NCBI GenBank assembly: GCA_030562195.1
Contig: CM060199.1
Location: 15,644,338 to 15,708,337, forward strand
DNA: 64,000 bases
From: Nipponacmea schrenckii
Taxonomy: Eukaryota > Mollusca > Gastropoda > Lottiidae
Reading direction: 5' to 3'
The notes under the pieces were generated by a model. It saw nothing but the letters and a program-made list of their open reading frames with translations, searched no databases and had not been told where the DNA came from. Made by a program: the position numbers and the translations under genes. Below are positions 38,506-53,300 of this stretch, piece after piece. The stretch's first letter is position 1. Each line of letters opens with the position of its first letter.

Positions 38506-40652
38506 CTGAAAAGATAAAAATGGATTCATTAATAAAACAATAACACCTACATTTTGGAACGAGCTGATCCTCAATGAAATAAAATATTTTATCACAGTGT
38601 CTGAATTTTTGCACTGCATGATGGTCACATCTGTAACCAATTTTATTCAAATGAGCATGAGCCAACAAATAGATATTCATTTTGCAAAATGAAGTTCTAC
38701 TGCAAGTTTTACATGTATAGCAATTGACAATGTACATTGTTTTGAACCTGATATAATCTATCAATATAAAATGTAGATTTTAGTATAATTTAGTCCAAAT
38801 CATATTTTTACTACCAATTTCAAGTAGGCAGTAATATTTTTACACCTTCCATATCCTAACTTTGGTTTTGTTCTTTCCAGACAAATTAATCTTCAATGTC
38901 AGCGCCTTGATATTTTTTCATGTGGAATTACCAGGGGCGATTTATTTATGATGAGAGATTATAACCTTTCTGTCAAACTTATCTAATTATGACAAGACAT
39001 AGGGCTTTCAATTCCTACTAACATTGGAATGATGGAAAATTAACAGGGCCATAGACTAGCAATCTATTTCCTATGTTTGTTTTTCAGTTTTATTTGTTAG
39101 TTAACTAGGTTTCGAATTCATCACATTTCAATATATGTAATTTGTCCATTGTTCAATTTTCTTCAAAGATTCAGATTAATATTGGTATGAAAATTATCAC
39201 ACCTAAAAAGTAAACATCCCTTAGAACTAATTAGCAGATAAGAAACGTACCACTTCATTTAACATGCATAGTATCTTAGGACACTTAAAAAATCACAAAT
39301 TACCAAACTCTTGTTGTGTGAAGACATGCATGTTGTCTTAAACAGTTTTTCTAGATTATTTTTCTATTTAGAAAACAATTGTATATTTAAAGAGTAGTTC
39401 AGAAAGGAAAGAAAAAGACTTGATAAATGCAAGGATGAAGTTTAATTTGAAAACAACTTGTGAGGATAAAAGCACAGTAAGCTCAAACAGCTGGGACATA
39501 GAAAAGCAAATCACACAGCCTCTCCAAAAACATCCAAAATACAAATCTTAAAATATCAATTTTCTAGAATAGAAGATCATATTACAAGCAAAGAGAAGGG
39601 CTTGCTTTACTATTACTAAATATTTGAAGTATTCTCAATAAAACACTTTCCCATACGCTATTGTTCAGATCTTCTTTATACTGCATCCTGCTGATTGGCA
39701 GCTCAGTATTCTTCAAGTCATTCAGGTGGTTTTTATCTTTGGTCAAGTCCCTGGTCAAAGGATCTTCTTCACCAAAAACTCCTGTTTCAAGTCATTTACA
39801 TACAAGTATTTTTTGTGCTACAAGTTGTGTTCGTTTTTTCAAGAGTGTTTACATCAAGGTGCCAATGAGGAGCCGCGAAATTTTCAAGGAAAAAAACTTG
39901 TCTGATGGCAAGTGGTTGTGAAGTAGGTATTGTATGTAGCAAATTACTAATGTACACACACCTAATGAATGGAATAAATACATAAGTATTCTTCAAATTG
40001 TACAAACCTACACACAATTTCTGAATGAATTACACGAATTTAATAATGGAAAATGGCGATTAAAACCTGGGTTGAATTTCTCCTTTTTCTTTCTTCTGAC
40101 AATAGAGAGCATCTTCAACATGCATTTTAATCACTAACTATTGTACACCAAGATGTTGAAAAACATGGCTGCTTTTTACTTTTAATTATATGTTTAATTC
40201 AATTCTACAGCTCATACAGGTGATAAGTAGATTGGGAATTTCTCAAGAGATCTTCTTCTTTTTATATTTCACAAATTAATCATTTGGAATTCAAATAAAA
40301 ATTTCAGTTTTTAAAAAGGAAGAAGACTGAATACCTACAGCGAGCAGACCACATGTGGTGTATTGACCATGGGGAGCAATTCTGAATATGTTGCAGAAGG
40401 GAAACACTTATTATTTTGATTCAGAAAGACTACTTTTATGCCTCCCAGCTGAGTGAGATCCAATTTTTGCACACACCAGAGGACAGGTGTAATTCGCCTA
40501 GCAGAGACCTGATTAATATAATAGTAATTTTACCGTATGATATTGTTATTCAATTATAAACAAGTATACCATTTTAATTTGATTTGATTTTTTTCTAATA
40601 ATATTCAATGTACTTATGTACCTTTACAATAAATTCTTATAGAATTTGATTC

Positions 40653-40662
40653 CTGTCAATCA
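40653..40662 (-). promoter_or_regulatory. Intronic Pbx-Meis/Prep composite site TGATTGACAG
   Basis: This is a second perfect copy of the ten-base composite motif, in the intron between exons 6 and 7 (plus strand CTGTCAATCA). A ten-base motif is expected about 0.1 times in 64 kb on both strands at equal base frequencies, so two copies in one Meis locus are suggestive but not proof. Confidence 0.4.
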
Positions 40663-43600
40663 ATTATTCTGAAGTTTTGTTTTATTACTGCTATGTTACA
40701 AAATGCATTTTATCAGTCTAGGAAACATAATATACAAGTTTATCAAATGAATATCAATGATATCGAAGAATAAAAGATATTTCAACATAAGTACAAAATA
40801 TTTAAATAGCCATTAGACTTTAACTATATATACTGTCATATGAAATGAAAATTTGACCCTAGATGATTTTAATAGGCAGGCTCATTGTTGGGATTAGAGT
40901 ATTAAATAAGGGCTTTCTGACACTGAAATATACAGTCAAGAATCAAAATAGCTGAAGAAATTTGAAACTATTTCTATAGCTGTCAGATAGAAAATAGGTT
41001 TTATTGAGATAGGGGTTGGAGATAGACTAAATAAAACGAGATATGAATAGACATAACTATTATCAAGTGCGAGTGAATAGGCTATATGCTAAAAACAGCA
41101 ATTTGATCTTTAAATACGACACCTTCGGTTGAATATTTAGATTTGTAGAGATAGAAAATCATTTAGTTAGGCTAGTCCATAATTCCCCTGTGTGTATTTC
41201 CCAAATATTGCATTATAAAGACTACCTCAACTAATACTTATCACAAAAAATATGATATTTAAAAAACTTCAGTTAAAGACTAAGCTCAAATAACAACTTC
41301 ATTCAAAACATTAAAAAGTACAAAACCATCTCAAAATCTTGACAAAATGTCTCGCCACAGAATACAATTGTCTATAATATATGAAAATGTCTTTTGTTGG
41401 TTAAAGCCCAGGACTGTGAAGCATCAAATAACGAATATAATGCTTTACTGAACTTCATGTTTAACATGCTTATAATTGCCTTACAAAGGCATGATTCTTA
41501 ATAAGTTAGCTATTTGTCAAAACTGTCAAATAGTCCACACTTATTCTTTATGATCTTCATAAATAACTTCTTTTCTATCTTTTTACATAGCCCCAGCCCA
41601 TACTTACAAGTTTTTTTTTTCTATCAAATTTATTCAAGTATTACAATTTCTTTTCAAAATTTGACAAAACTTTTTCAAAAAATTTGTAAAAACAGAAAAT
41701 AATGTGAGGTCGCTTTAGGATTTTTAAAAACAGAATTTCCTAATAACCATTTTAAAAGGAGTGGGATTTTCAGATTAAAAAAATCTTGAAATTTTTAATT
41801 CAATTTTATCTGATTTAAAAATAAACAAAACCAACACATGTCATATTTACGTAAAAAAAAAAAGGAGCTTGTTTATTTCAAGTGTATTTGTATAGACTTG
41901 GATCTCCATTCATGGCATAATTAGGGATCTAAGCATTAAATTCATTGACTTTTGGCTTATTTTGTAGTTTGTTTAAGTTCTGTAATGAAGCACATTAGAT
42001 TATAAGATGGCTGATTAGACCTGAACATTTTTAAAATGTTACAGTTGAAAACATTTGATTTGGGTGACAGGTGTGAGGAATTCATTCATGATTTTTCGTT
42101 AAACCAAATGTCAAACGAAACGTGTTATTCGTGCATACAACCATGATGATTAGTCCATAACTAATATGCAATGTCAGGTGTCACTATAAAGGAAGAATCC
42201 ATTTTTCTTAACAATTCCTTGAATTCTACAACCAATATTGTCAATAAATTTAATTGATTCTAAGCCATCTGTTGTTTTATCAAATAGTTCACAAAATAAA
42301 ACATGGATGTGTACCAATGCACTTGTTAACAAATTTTCCCTTTAATTTGACTTTTAAATTGATTATTTACCACTGTATTCATATTTTTGAAAGACATGCA
42401 TTGCATATATTATATTAATAATAACAATAATTCCGTTTGTATGGAATGCTTTCATTATGAATATTTCTTTGTTGTATATAAAAAAGTTTGAAATGTATGT
42501 AATATATGAAACATGTGCTTCAGCTATACTATAAAGTAGAATATTATATTGAAATTTTATTTCATATTGCCAATAAAAAAAAAAAAAATTATGAACCTAA
42601 AAAATTGTCTGAATAAAATATATTGTTTACCCACATTCGCAAACACAATTATATGATTTATGAGAGATTTTTTTTATTTGAATTATTTTAATAATAAGAA
42701 TTACAAGAACTGTTGTAACATATGGGTGTACAGCGGATAACTGCCGAGCCGTTTCTTTATATAATCAGACATTTATTTCATTCAGAAAAAAATTTGAAAT
42801 TGACCTGCGTAGATTTGTAATTGGCAGATTTTGACAAGTTGAGTTAATTTCAAAATAGGAGACATGACATATTGTCAGGTAACAAGTGTAGATCAATCTC
42901 AAAACTATGTTGAAAAAATTAGAGTGATCATATCCAACAATGTATTTATCATTAGTTCACAGAATATGTCAAAACTTAGATATCTACCCAATCAGTTCAT
43001 GCTTTATCTATCTAATGATATATGAAGTCTCACCAAAACTCCGATTTAGATATCTCCCCCAAACCTTGGCAAGATAACACGACTCTGATTTATATTCATC
43101 CAAACATTTGTTTACATTAACTAGATTTGGCTAGATTTATATTCTACATGGCAGGTAGACTGTAGAAGTTTGGCACCAAGGGAAATAACTCATAGAGGGA
43201 TGACCTGAAAGTTGTCACAAAAAAAAAGGATTTGGAATTTTATGAAAGTGTTTAGAACACCAAAAATCCACAAAAAATCAACAAGGCATATGTTTAAGAG
43301 CTTTCATTAAAGCAGCAGGAAGATAACAAACCAGCCTCCAGTCCATGAAGTATCAAATCCTTCCATGTAATTAGGTATCCTCCATAAACCAGATGAATAA
43401 CTTCACCTCCAAGATAATGGCAACTCATGATTTCCAAAATAAACATGACATAACAGTGATAAACACCAAGACCAGACTTTCTCACAACTTGACCCATAAA
43501 AGTGTCAGTAATTCTATTATCTGTTATTCTTGCAATAAAACATCACAAATAAATATCTCCTTGCTTTCACTTGGTCTATAAAATATCCACAAATTTAAAT

Positions 43601-44587
43601 GTTCTTAATCCTTTAAGCATCTAAGGTACATATTCAATACTAGACACATTTTATGATTGTTCTATTAAGGATATTCCAATTCATCAATTAAATGTATCCA
43701 GAAAGGATATAAAATTTAAATAGTTCTTAAGAATAGATATTGAGTTAAACATATACAGAATTGTAAAATTATTAATACAAGCTAAAAAATTATTTGATAC
43801 ATTTATATTTAAGCTTGATTGAATATGTCTTCCATTGACCCAATGAACAATAAAAATATAGAACACCAACAAACTTCCACCCTTACTACCATCAAATCAA
43901 CATAAAATTCAACCTAAGTGGACATTTATTGAGTATAGAAAAGTATGGTGCATTGTTATTGCCATTACACGCTTTAACAAATCTTTTCTTGGCTAGCATA
44001 TAAATTATATATACTATACTGTTGTCATATTAAGTCTTCCAACTTTTATTTGAAATAATCAGAGGGTTTAATGTGTTTCCTATCATAATATTTTTCACCC
44101 TTTTTCATTCATGAGCAGTCATTTTCATATACATTGCCTTATTTAGATATACATTTGGCGTTATTTTCATATACAACAAGTATTTGACAGGCAGAACGAC
44201 TCTGGTAATGATTTATGAAATAGAAAAATAAGTGGCTATACTTGGTCTGTAATATTTATCAATATGATTCACATCAACATGCAGAAAGTAATGATTTTTA
44301 AGCTTGGCTTAAACTACACAATGACTGGCTTCAAGAAAACATGGTAAGAGGTAAATGTTTTCGACCCATGAAATGTGAGAATCATGCTAAATTTGATAGA
44401 GCAATAAATTAAAAAACAGACCACTTTCTGACCTATAGCAATTTATCGATTCTAAAAGAGGTATGATTATGTTATAATAAGAATATTTTAAGCATTTGAA
44501 TATCTATTGGAAGATGAAGCAGGGGATTTTTAGACATAGATAAGCATTGGAAGGAATAAAATAAGGAAGAAAAGCAAGGAAAACAGG

Positions 44588-44677
44588 TTAAATATGCTTT
44601 GCTTTTCAAGGGTAATAATTTTTTAAAGTTGAGATTGGAACGAAAGTTTTAAATAAGGCAAAGCAAAGCATATTTAA
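44588..44677. repeat. Inverted repeat, 18-bp perfect arms, 54-nt loop
   Basis: The left arm 44588-44605 (TTAAATATGCTTTGCTTT) is exactly complementary to the right arm 44660-44677. The loop is AT-rich with no obvious extended pairing. It lies in the intron between exons 6 and 7. Confidence 0.8.
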
Positions 44678-47200
44678 TCAAGAGGAAAGGAAATTCTGGC
44701 AGGACATGCACCTTCAAAATTGGAGACAGCCATAAAGAGTTTTTGAAGCATTTTTTTAAGCCAGAAGTAGCCCATTAAAATTGTAAACATATAAAGTTCA
44801 TAAGTTGGAGGACATTGGTGCATATTCTGCCCGAAGGAAGGAAATGAGAATTAATATTCCTACCTGAACAATTGGAGTGGAGGGTAGTTGTCAGATTGGA
44901 CTAGCATGATGACTACTATAGTACATCGACATGACCTATAAAATGATAATTACTACTTACTCAATGATCTCTTACAAATTTACATTGAGAAGAGTATAAT
45001 GGTACCACTTGACCATGCGACTATGGAGTAATTCTTCAATCTGTACCAGACTAACAGACAGCAGATAGTTGAGCCAATTATGGAAGCAATGACACTGCCA
45101 TTGTGTTTTACAGATTTTAAAAGATTTCTTTTTAAATTACACCAATTTCATTAAAACAAGTTTCCATTCAGGAATAGAACCAATTACACAATTATTTAAT
45201 ACCTGCTATTTAAATAGAAGTTACAGAAATCAAAATATGTCATTAAAAGTTGTCACAAAATGTGTCAACTTGACAAAAATATTGAATGGGTAAGAGTCAT
45301 GTGGTTTTGTATATAAGTAAAGTCTACAAGAGGTTATAAGTTATAATAGGGGATGTAAAATAAGCGAAATCATGTCAAAACTCAGCTGGTATCACACATA
45401 ATTCATTGTTACAAATTTTTCATAACTCATTTTCCATAGACACCATACAGTGGTGGACATCAATGGCAGGATAAAAATATCATAAAAAACACACAAAATG
45501 TTCAAAAATTTGTATAGCGATTACCTCAAAAGATCACTTTGCTTTCAAATTTCTTATTGAAAATCTAACAAAATAATCTCAAATTTATTATTTGAATAAG
45601 TTAACTGCTGGGTTTAAAATGAAATATTCTCAAGTTGTTGTGGAGTTTTCAAAGTGGATATTAAAGGTTGAAGAATGAGGGCTGTCAAAATAGAGCTCTT
45701 TTTTAATGGTGGTCAATTTGGTGTATACTTGTAATATTTTGAAAATAAGAACTTCATCAGATATGAGAAAATGTTTTATATAGTTGATCTAAACACTGAG
45801 GTATATTTAGAGATGTAATGCCTGATAAACTAAAATGTTTTTAGAAAAAGTAACGTTTTTAAAATGATGTTATCGAGCCAGGCCATCAGGTCACTATTAT
45901 GTTTATATACAATTATTTTCACAGTATTCAGGTTTATCATGAGTTAATTTGCCTAGGAAACACATTTTATAATTTGAGATAATACTGATGACATTTACGA
46001 CCCATGACCTGTTTAAATTCTTGATATACATCTCGGATCTCTATATGAAACTGATATCTCACTGAGTAATTTGATGGTCATTTTAAAAACATTATATGTG
46101 AAAGCTGTTAGATCTAGGTATACGATATATTAAATGGCAGGAGACCAACAATCTTGTGCTTTTCATTCAAGAGATCATTTTTGATAGTCCAAGAAAAGAG
46201 ATATAACCTTGACAACCCAGCAGTCATTTTCTAACCACAATTGTAAAATTCCAGTTAAACATTGATAATTGTGGCTGCTGAGAAAGACAATTACTTATAA
46301 ACTGTAGATTAAATAGTTGACAAATATAACATTCCAACTCGCATGTAATACCAGAAGACTGGAACTGCAGGAAGCCTGGAAATGAATTAAATCTCGAAAA
46401 TCAATTTCTGCACACAGTTAGTGTGAATTCAATGAAAAAAGGTGAACATTATGCTATAATAGATCAATGTATCATGTGATCGTGGCGAAGGGTGTTTAAC
46501 AGGGATCTACAGGCTATGATAGTTCTGGGTTCATTCCAGAGAGTGTTCCACTAAGTGTGGTAACTGCTTAGCAAGCTTGCTTCATAATATGCTCACCGAA
46601 TAATATTTGAATAACACTGTATTCATTATGCCATGATTTTACATTTACTTGTGCATTGAGACATAAGAGCATGTGCAGTGAATGTAATGACTTTAAGTAG
46701 AGACATGCAGGATGCTGTAGAGCTCCTGGAAGTGTCGTCAACATAAAAAATGGACGGCAACATAAAGAAAAAGGGAAAGATAACTATCATGTGATTTATG
46801 GGAAAGTAATTCAATAGACAAGATGAAGCATACAGCAGGTTTCCTACTGAGTCTTAAATTGATGAAATATGTTAAAGTGGTAGAGTTTAGATCTGTTAAA
46901 ATACGGACTCGGTAACGATGATAAAATACAGCTGGTCTCAAATCATGTCTGTTACCAGTTAGGTGAATAAATACGTCTGTATTTAACGGCAATTTACATG
47001 CAGTTCTTACACAAATATACCAAATTGTTTGTTGAAATAACTTAGAAAAATAAAAAATTTCACATCATTCAGGATATTGTTTCCAAAAATACGAATTCAA
47101 TATGTTTGTAACATTCGACATGCTTTTACAAAATACTGTGTGTAAATCTAATTAGCTTATTGTATGAGGATAGAAATTTGAACATGGTAATTTCAACAAA

Positions 47201-47304
47201 TGGGTCAAATTGCATTATTGGATTTGAAAAATAGGTCAAATTACATTATTGAAGTAAAAATTGCTTTGTATTGCTCAAAAAATATAGGTCGAATTGCTTT
47301 GTTT
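47201..47304. repeat. Three degenerate copies of a GGTCAAATTGCATTATTG-like unit
   Basis: Related 20-base units begin at 47201, 47232 and 47284. The first two differ at very few positions; the third has GGTCGAATTGCTTTG. Spacing is irregular (31 and 52 bases). Confidence 0.6.
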
Positions 47305-50300
47305 GATTTCATACAATCGTGAAATGGTTTATTTTAGCAAATATTTGCTCAATAAAAAATCAACAATATCGTCAATAGAAAGATTGAAGCAATGGAATGG
47401 ATATGAAGCAGGAAACTGTAGCATTTATCAATGGACGTTAACAATCGTTAATTGACTATTGTTACTGTAGTTTCATCGTATTTTCATGGCCATTTCTGAT
47501 CATATGACTGATAAATAACAAAAGACGGGAATTATGAAATTTGATGCTTTAAATTACTGCCATTAAAATAATTGTATAAATGAAGGGAAGAGAAGAAAGG
47601 AACTCTACGTTATATCAACACTTATTTACATAATTAAATAACCATTGTAGACCATTAACAGACGTTACTGTATAAGGAATCAGTACTTTTTTTACCACCA
47701 ACATCGCTTTCTTCAATCAAGGCTGTTTTATTCTTTAATAATTGCAGGATGAGACAATTCCATGCTTGACAAATCATGGAACTACTGCATTTAAATGTTT
47801 ACTGTAAGTTTCACATAACTAGATTATGCTGACCCAAATTAAGAAATTTCCCCCCAGATGCCTGCTGGTTTTGGTTTTTAAAGCAGCCATTGACCTAATA
47901 ATTTGAAACTGTATGATGAGTAAATAAAAGAGAAGTAGCCTAAAAGTGATATTTAATGTTTAATTAGTAGATAAACAAGATCATTAAATATCTTGCCCTA
48001 AGGCCAGTTCAGTTTTCTTAATATACATATACTTACTTTCTTTACTTCAAATAATTTAATTAGGGTGTGCCTTAAGCCTGATTGTTACCCAAATGCTTAA
48101 AATGTATACCATTTTACAAAACAAATTAACAACCTATCAAATAATTGTATAATTTCATACTTGCTCTGCCCTTTAAATACAAAATTGTTCACATTTGAAT
48201 AAACAATTTGTTTACTTTTAAAGAAAGGGAGGAACAACTTACAATCTTAAACCTCCTGAGAATATTGAAAAATAGCCCCAGGGATAAGTTAATAGTGAAC
48301 TCAGCTTGGTATAATGAAATAAATATGTCTTAGAAATAAATTGTGATAGCCTTGGTCTACTTCCAACCTCCAGACCTATTCCATGATAGCAGCAATCAAA
48401 CATGGCACCTTGCTGGACAATTATTCCATCACATCAGCTGTTAAACAGCTGCAAGGTATTCTGGTATTGATAAAGTGGGTTGAAGTAGGTTTAGGGTAAT
48501 TAATGAAGAACAAAAGACTGGTTACTGAAGTCAGTCTTTAGAGTGACTTCCCCCTGACATTGACCTATTAAGAGGGGTATCAGTAATTGATTAAAGAATA
48601 AAAGGAGATCAGATTCTTCTTAACCAATTTAGCTCGTTTAATTTAACTCGTTAACTTATTAATTCAATATACTTTTACACAAAAACTTTCCAGACATTTA
48701 GAAATTGGAGCCAAACTGGGGAGGGTCCTAGGTAATGCAATTCAAATTGCCTATTGTTGGAACCAAATAGGGGACGATAATCCAATAAGATGCCATTTGT
48801 AGTCTTGAAAGACTTGATTTTATGCTCAAATTCAGAGAGAACATATTGGATTTTGTTTTAGTTCTTAATAAGAGATGATTTTTATTGGAAAGATACTAGT
48901 TTAATAGACTCATTGGAAAATTCTGAGACACAAAAGCATGATCATGTATATATTTTGGAGATGTACTTATCAGAGTATTGTTAAAAAGTTGCCCTGGTCA
49001 GAGTCAAGATCTGTCTTTCTGTGTCTAAAACATTTCCAGTTCCATAAAAACAAGTTTCAGGGTGTATTTTCACAAAAAGGTAATTAATGCTGTTCTCGCC
49101 ATATTGTTTTAAGTAAATTGATTAATCAATGTCCATTATGTTTCAGATTACTTCAGTCCATTTACTGCCAGGAAAATTGGTCCAAGAACGAAGAAATGTT
49201 TAAATTGCTGGGTTTAATGGAAATAAATAGTTACTATATAAAGCACTAAGGAATTGTTACAGTGCGTAAACCATTTTGCTGGTATGAAGAGATAGAAGTA
49301 TGAAGGCAGATGTGTTTTCCGCTCCAATCTTCTCAACGTTTCTTCAAGTGTAAAATTTCTGCTAACAAGGCGTGCTTCCTATTATACGTTTTATTGTTAT
49401 CTATCCCCTTCTAAACCTCAACTTAATGGAAAAGACACAAGAAGAGTTATTTTGGCCTATTCTCCATGAGATGAGGTTCATGGTAGGGGCAAGTCGAGTG
49501 TAAATATTCGAGGACATTAAGGCAGTAATCTGATTGTGGAATTGATCATTTCAGCCTTCCCTCCTGGAGAGTTTATATCATGGCTTACAAGTTTCGTATG
49601 AATACAACTGTGAAAGCATAATATAGAAAATCATATAAACACGAAGCCATAAATTTTCATTGGTATTTAATAGGAATTGCGTTTGAAACTGGAATCTAGG
49701 CTGTTTTTCGACCCTCTTTGATTTCTTTGAATCAGTTCACTCTTTTTAAGAAAGCAACTTTAATTCAGCTAATGCTTTCTAATTGAATGAGATGAGTAGA
49801 TGAATAAAACAGTAGCAAAAAGAATCAAATTGTCATAAAAATATCGTAAAAAGTGGTGAATATAATAGTTAGTATCCACTTTATTCAAGTCCCTACTGTG
49901 AATTCTACTAATTCCAGTCTCTCTACTAATATAAACCAAGCATCACTGACTTTAACTATTTCTCTATAGACACTATAGAAGTTTTACAACTCTTTCATTG
50001 CACCAAATTATCAATGGAATGTCTTGACAGGAGATGCTATGAGCATTCTCTTACAAAATATGGTCACTTGATTATTCACCTATAATATCATGGGCAATCA
50101 AAATCTCCCCAAAAAATTCAGGGGTTCCAGCTTCTGGGCCTTTAAACTGAGGTTTTCATTAGTAGGCTATATATAAGTTTCCTATTTATGATGTTAAATA
50201 GATATAGGCCTTAATGAGTTTGAAAGTACAAATAAAAAATAAATTAGATCAACCCTATTATTCATAGTAATAGCATTGTTGACATTTTACATAACACCAT

Positions 50301-53300
50301 TTGTGTTGTGTTATGCAATTTGCATAATTAGCTGCATAAATAGTACATTTCCATAACATTCACATGCAGCCCTGTTTGAATATATTATATAAATCTTATA
50401 CAACATTTACGTTACTACAATTTGTGTAGATGGATCAATTAGTACAATATATTTTCAAACATTTTTGAGCCTTTCTTAAGGCTGTGAATATTGATGTTTT
50501 TCGTAATGGCAAACTTTCTTAAAACCAATATTTGTTATTTAATTTGATATTAGGTGTCCTGGAAGAGTAAATGACCTTGTATCATCATAACCATTATTTT
50601 GAGAGAAATGAAAATTGCTTGCAGACCACCCGAAAGTGAAATCAAGATTCTCTGAGAATGGAGTCATATGATTTTATTGACAGTAGATTAAGTCGCAAAT
50701 AATATAAATATCAACAAATCCATACGCGTCTAATCTTCCATAACTACAAAGGTTCAAATCAGCTCAAAGGCACAATGAAAACAAATTTTCTCTTTCTTAA
50801 AGTTAGCTATAGATTTCAATTCTAAAGACTCTCTCCACCTTATGTGTATCTTCACCAACCCCTAAAGTTTACACAAGTCGTCAAAAGTAAACCTGGCCAT
50901 TTGTTCAGAATGATAATACTGTAGCCCCTAATCTAATTCAGTTATCCCTTCATTCTATTCAAAGGTCAGGATTCATAACAAATCTCATATTGACAATCTA
51001 TTTTAGCCATTGACTTTTACCCGCTAAACGGTCCAACTTGATTTACAAAGTCACACTCGACTATTTGCTCAACTAATAGTTAAGGTGTTGCCAACAATTA
51101 CTGTGTTTTTGTAACTTTTGCTGGAATAATAAACCGGTTGAGATACAATAAGCAGTAAGGAAGGCAATTTAACAAAAATGTCAACAAGATGGTCTTTATT
51201 GAAATCATAGCTCCGATTAAAGATATTACCTACTAGATATATATAAAGAAATGCAGTTAACATATTTAAATTAACCAATAGTAATATAGTTAAGTCTAAT
51301 AGCCTATAAAATTGCTCACTAATTGCTATCAATGACTCCATAAAAGCGATAATGAAATTTTATGCTCTGTTTATGGCTCAATAATTATGGAATACAGGAA
51401 TCTTTAAATTCTGAGATTTCAAATTTACAGTTACTAAGCAATGCTGATATATGAGAGAAATTTAGTCTTTCCCTAAAAGCAAAATCCAAAATTCATTCTT
51501 TAAACTTCTTAACAAATTACAATTTCTCAAAAATCTCAACTAATGCATATGTGAGTTAATTATATAACAACCCTATTATCTAGATCTTATCTAAACTGAA
51601 TTATAATGGAAATATCAATAACGGTTCTAAAGTGAATAAATGAAATATAAATAGATAACCATAATCTGATATACTTCAATAGAAAATACAAGCCTATCTA
51701 TTTATCCGTAATATTCAATCAATCTGAAAACCATGATGAAATTTTTACACCTAACCTTGTCAAAACCAATAATTTGCGGCACCAAGTGACGAAACAAAAG
51801 CAAGAGAAAAAGTGAAACTTATGAAGCGTATCAAATTTGTGTGGTAATTAAGTCACAGGCTTATAGATTTCATTGTCAAGGGGCAAACTCAATGATAACA
51901 TCAGCTTCAACTGCATGAATAACACTTTTTGCATGGTGATGTCACTGTGAGATATTGACCGAGTGCCAACCATGATAGAGATGACTTAACGATGTCGAGT
52001 TTTCAATTCTACATTATTTCTCTTCCTATTCTAATAATTCAGTCTTCAATGTTCAGTATGCGTTAGCACTTCCATCAGCATGCATTTTTCTTGGTTATAA
52101 TTTGATTATTTGCTGATAAAGCCCAGTAATCGTGGACAGTCTTTTGATGGGAAAATACAGCAGGAAATAAGCGAGAAAAGAAATAGCTGCCTATATCTGA
52201 TTTTCTCTGGATGAGACTCTAGTTCTATTTCTACATTCAATCATCACTCTAACTGATTATACTGCGATAAACGGCAAACAGAGAATTGATAGAACTGCCT
52301 CCAGTTAATGGGAGAATGCATGACGGGAAAACACCATGAATGAGCAGACTAATCGCAGGATACTGTAGAACAATAGCTCTAAATATAACTCTTTCAAATA
52401 CTACACTAAAATAACCCTTCACAATCTAAATACATTCAATCACGACTGAAAACACACAGATTATACAGACCGTTAAAATCCTCAAACATAAAAACTGAAA
52501 CAGGAACTCAGGGCCCCAGGCTTCAATTGTGTTGAATGGAAAAAGTACACAAATTAATTGTCCTTAATCATAACAGACTATCAGATATCAAAATTGATGA
52601 AATGCTTCCAGGTCTGAAATGTTGGAGAAACATTGTGGCTGGTAGACATCTTGAACTACAGATTAGTTTGAAAGTTACATTACTTTCTCATAGATTTACC
52701 CCATTCTAATTTTGCTTATCAATACTGATCTTATGTATCTGCCCTTGCTTTAGTGATGGTTTCCCTACTATGCCTCAACCTAAATAGCAACAGTTGCACT
52801 GCCTAAAGACATTAATAATATCTAATTTCTGAGTCCCAGATCAAAGGATAGGTATTTTGTTTAGAAACCTAAATGGTATGAAATGTAAACAAAGAAATAA
52901 CGAGATAATGCATTCCGTTGTTTGAAACGCTTTTACACCATTTTCTTATCACAGGCCCTTTAAACCCTTATCATCATCTTCATCCTTAGATAAAAATCTT
53001 TTTACTTATAAAAATAGGTATAAAAATGTCATACAATACAATTAGGGAGTAAAAGGAGGTTTAGAAGAAAATAGCTACAGTATAATATAGTTCTATCTTG
53101 GCCCAGATCAGATAATAGGCTGAGATAAAAAGATAACCCCTAGTAGGCCCTTATTTCTATAATAAGTTAGGAAGAAGGAGGGTCTATTGAGGACAGAGAT
53201 GAATAACCTAATCTTATATCAGTAGTTAAGTAACTTGTATCCAGGTTCATCCAAGCTGAACATAACCCTTGGGGCTAATTCAACCCTGGCACCACAAGAA

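Noticed and set aside
38251..38640. 129-codon minus-strand open frame taken as a whole gene
   Set aside because: Only its middle (38373-38505) is coding, as Meis exon 7. The ends are intron sequence read through the splice sites.
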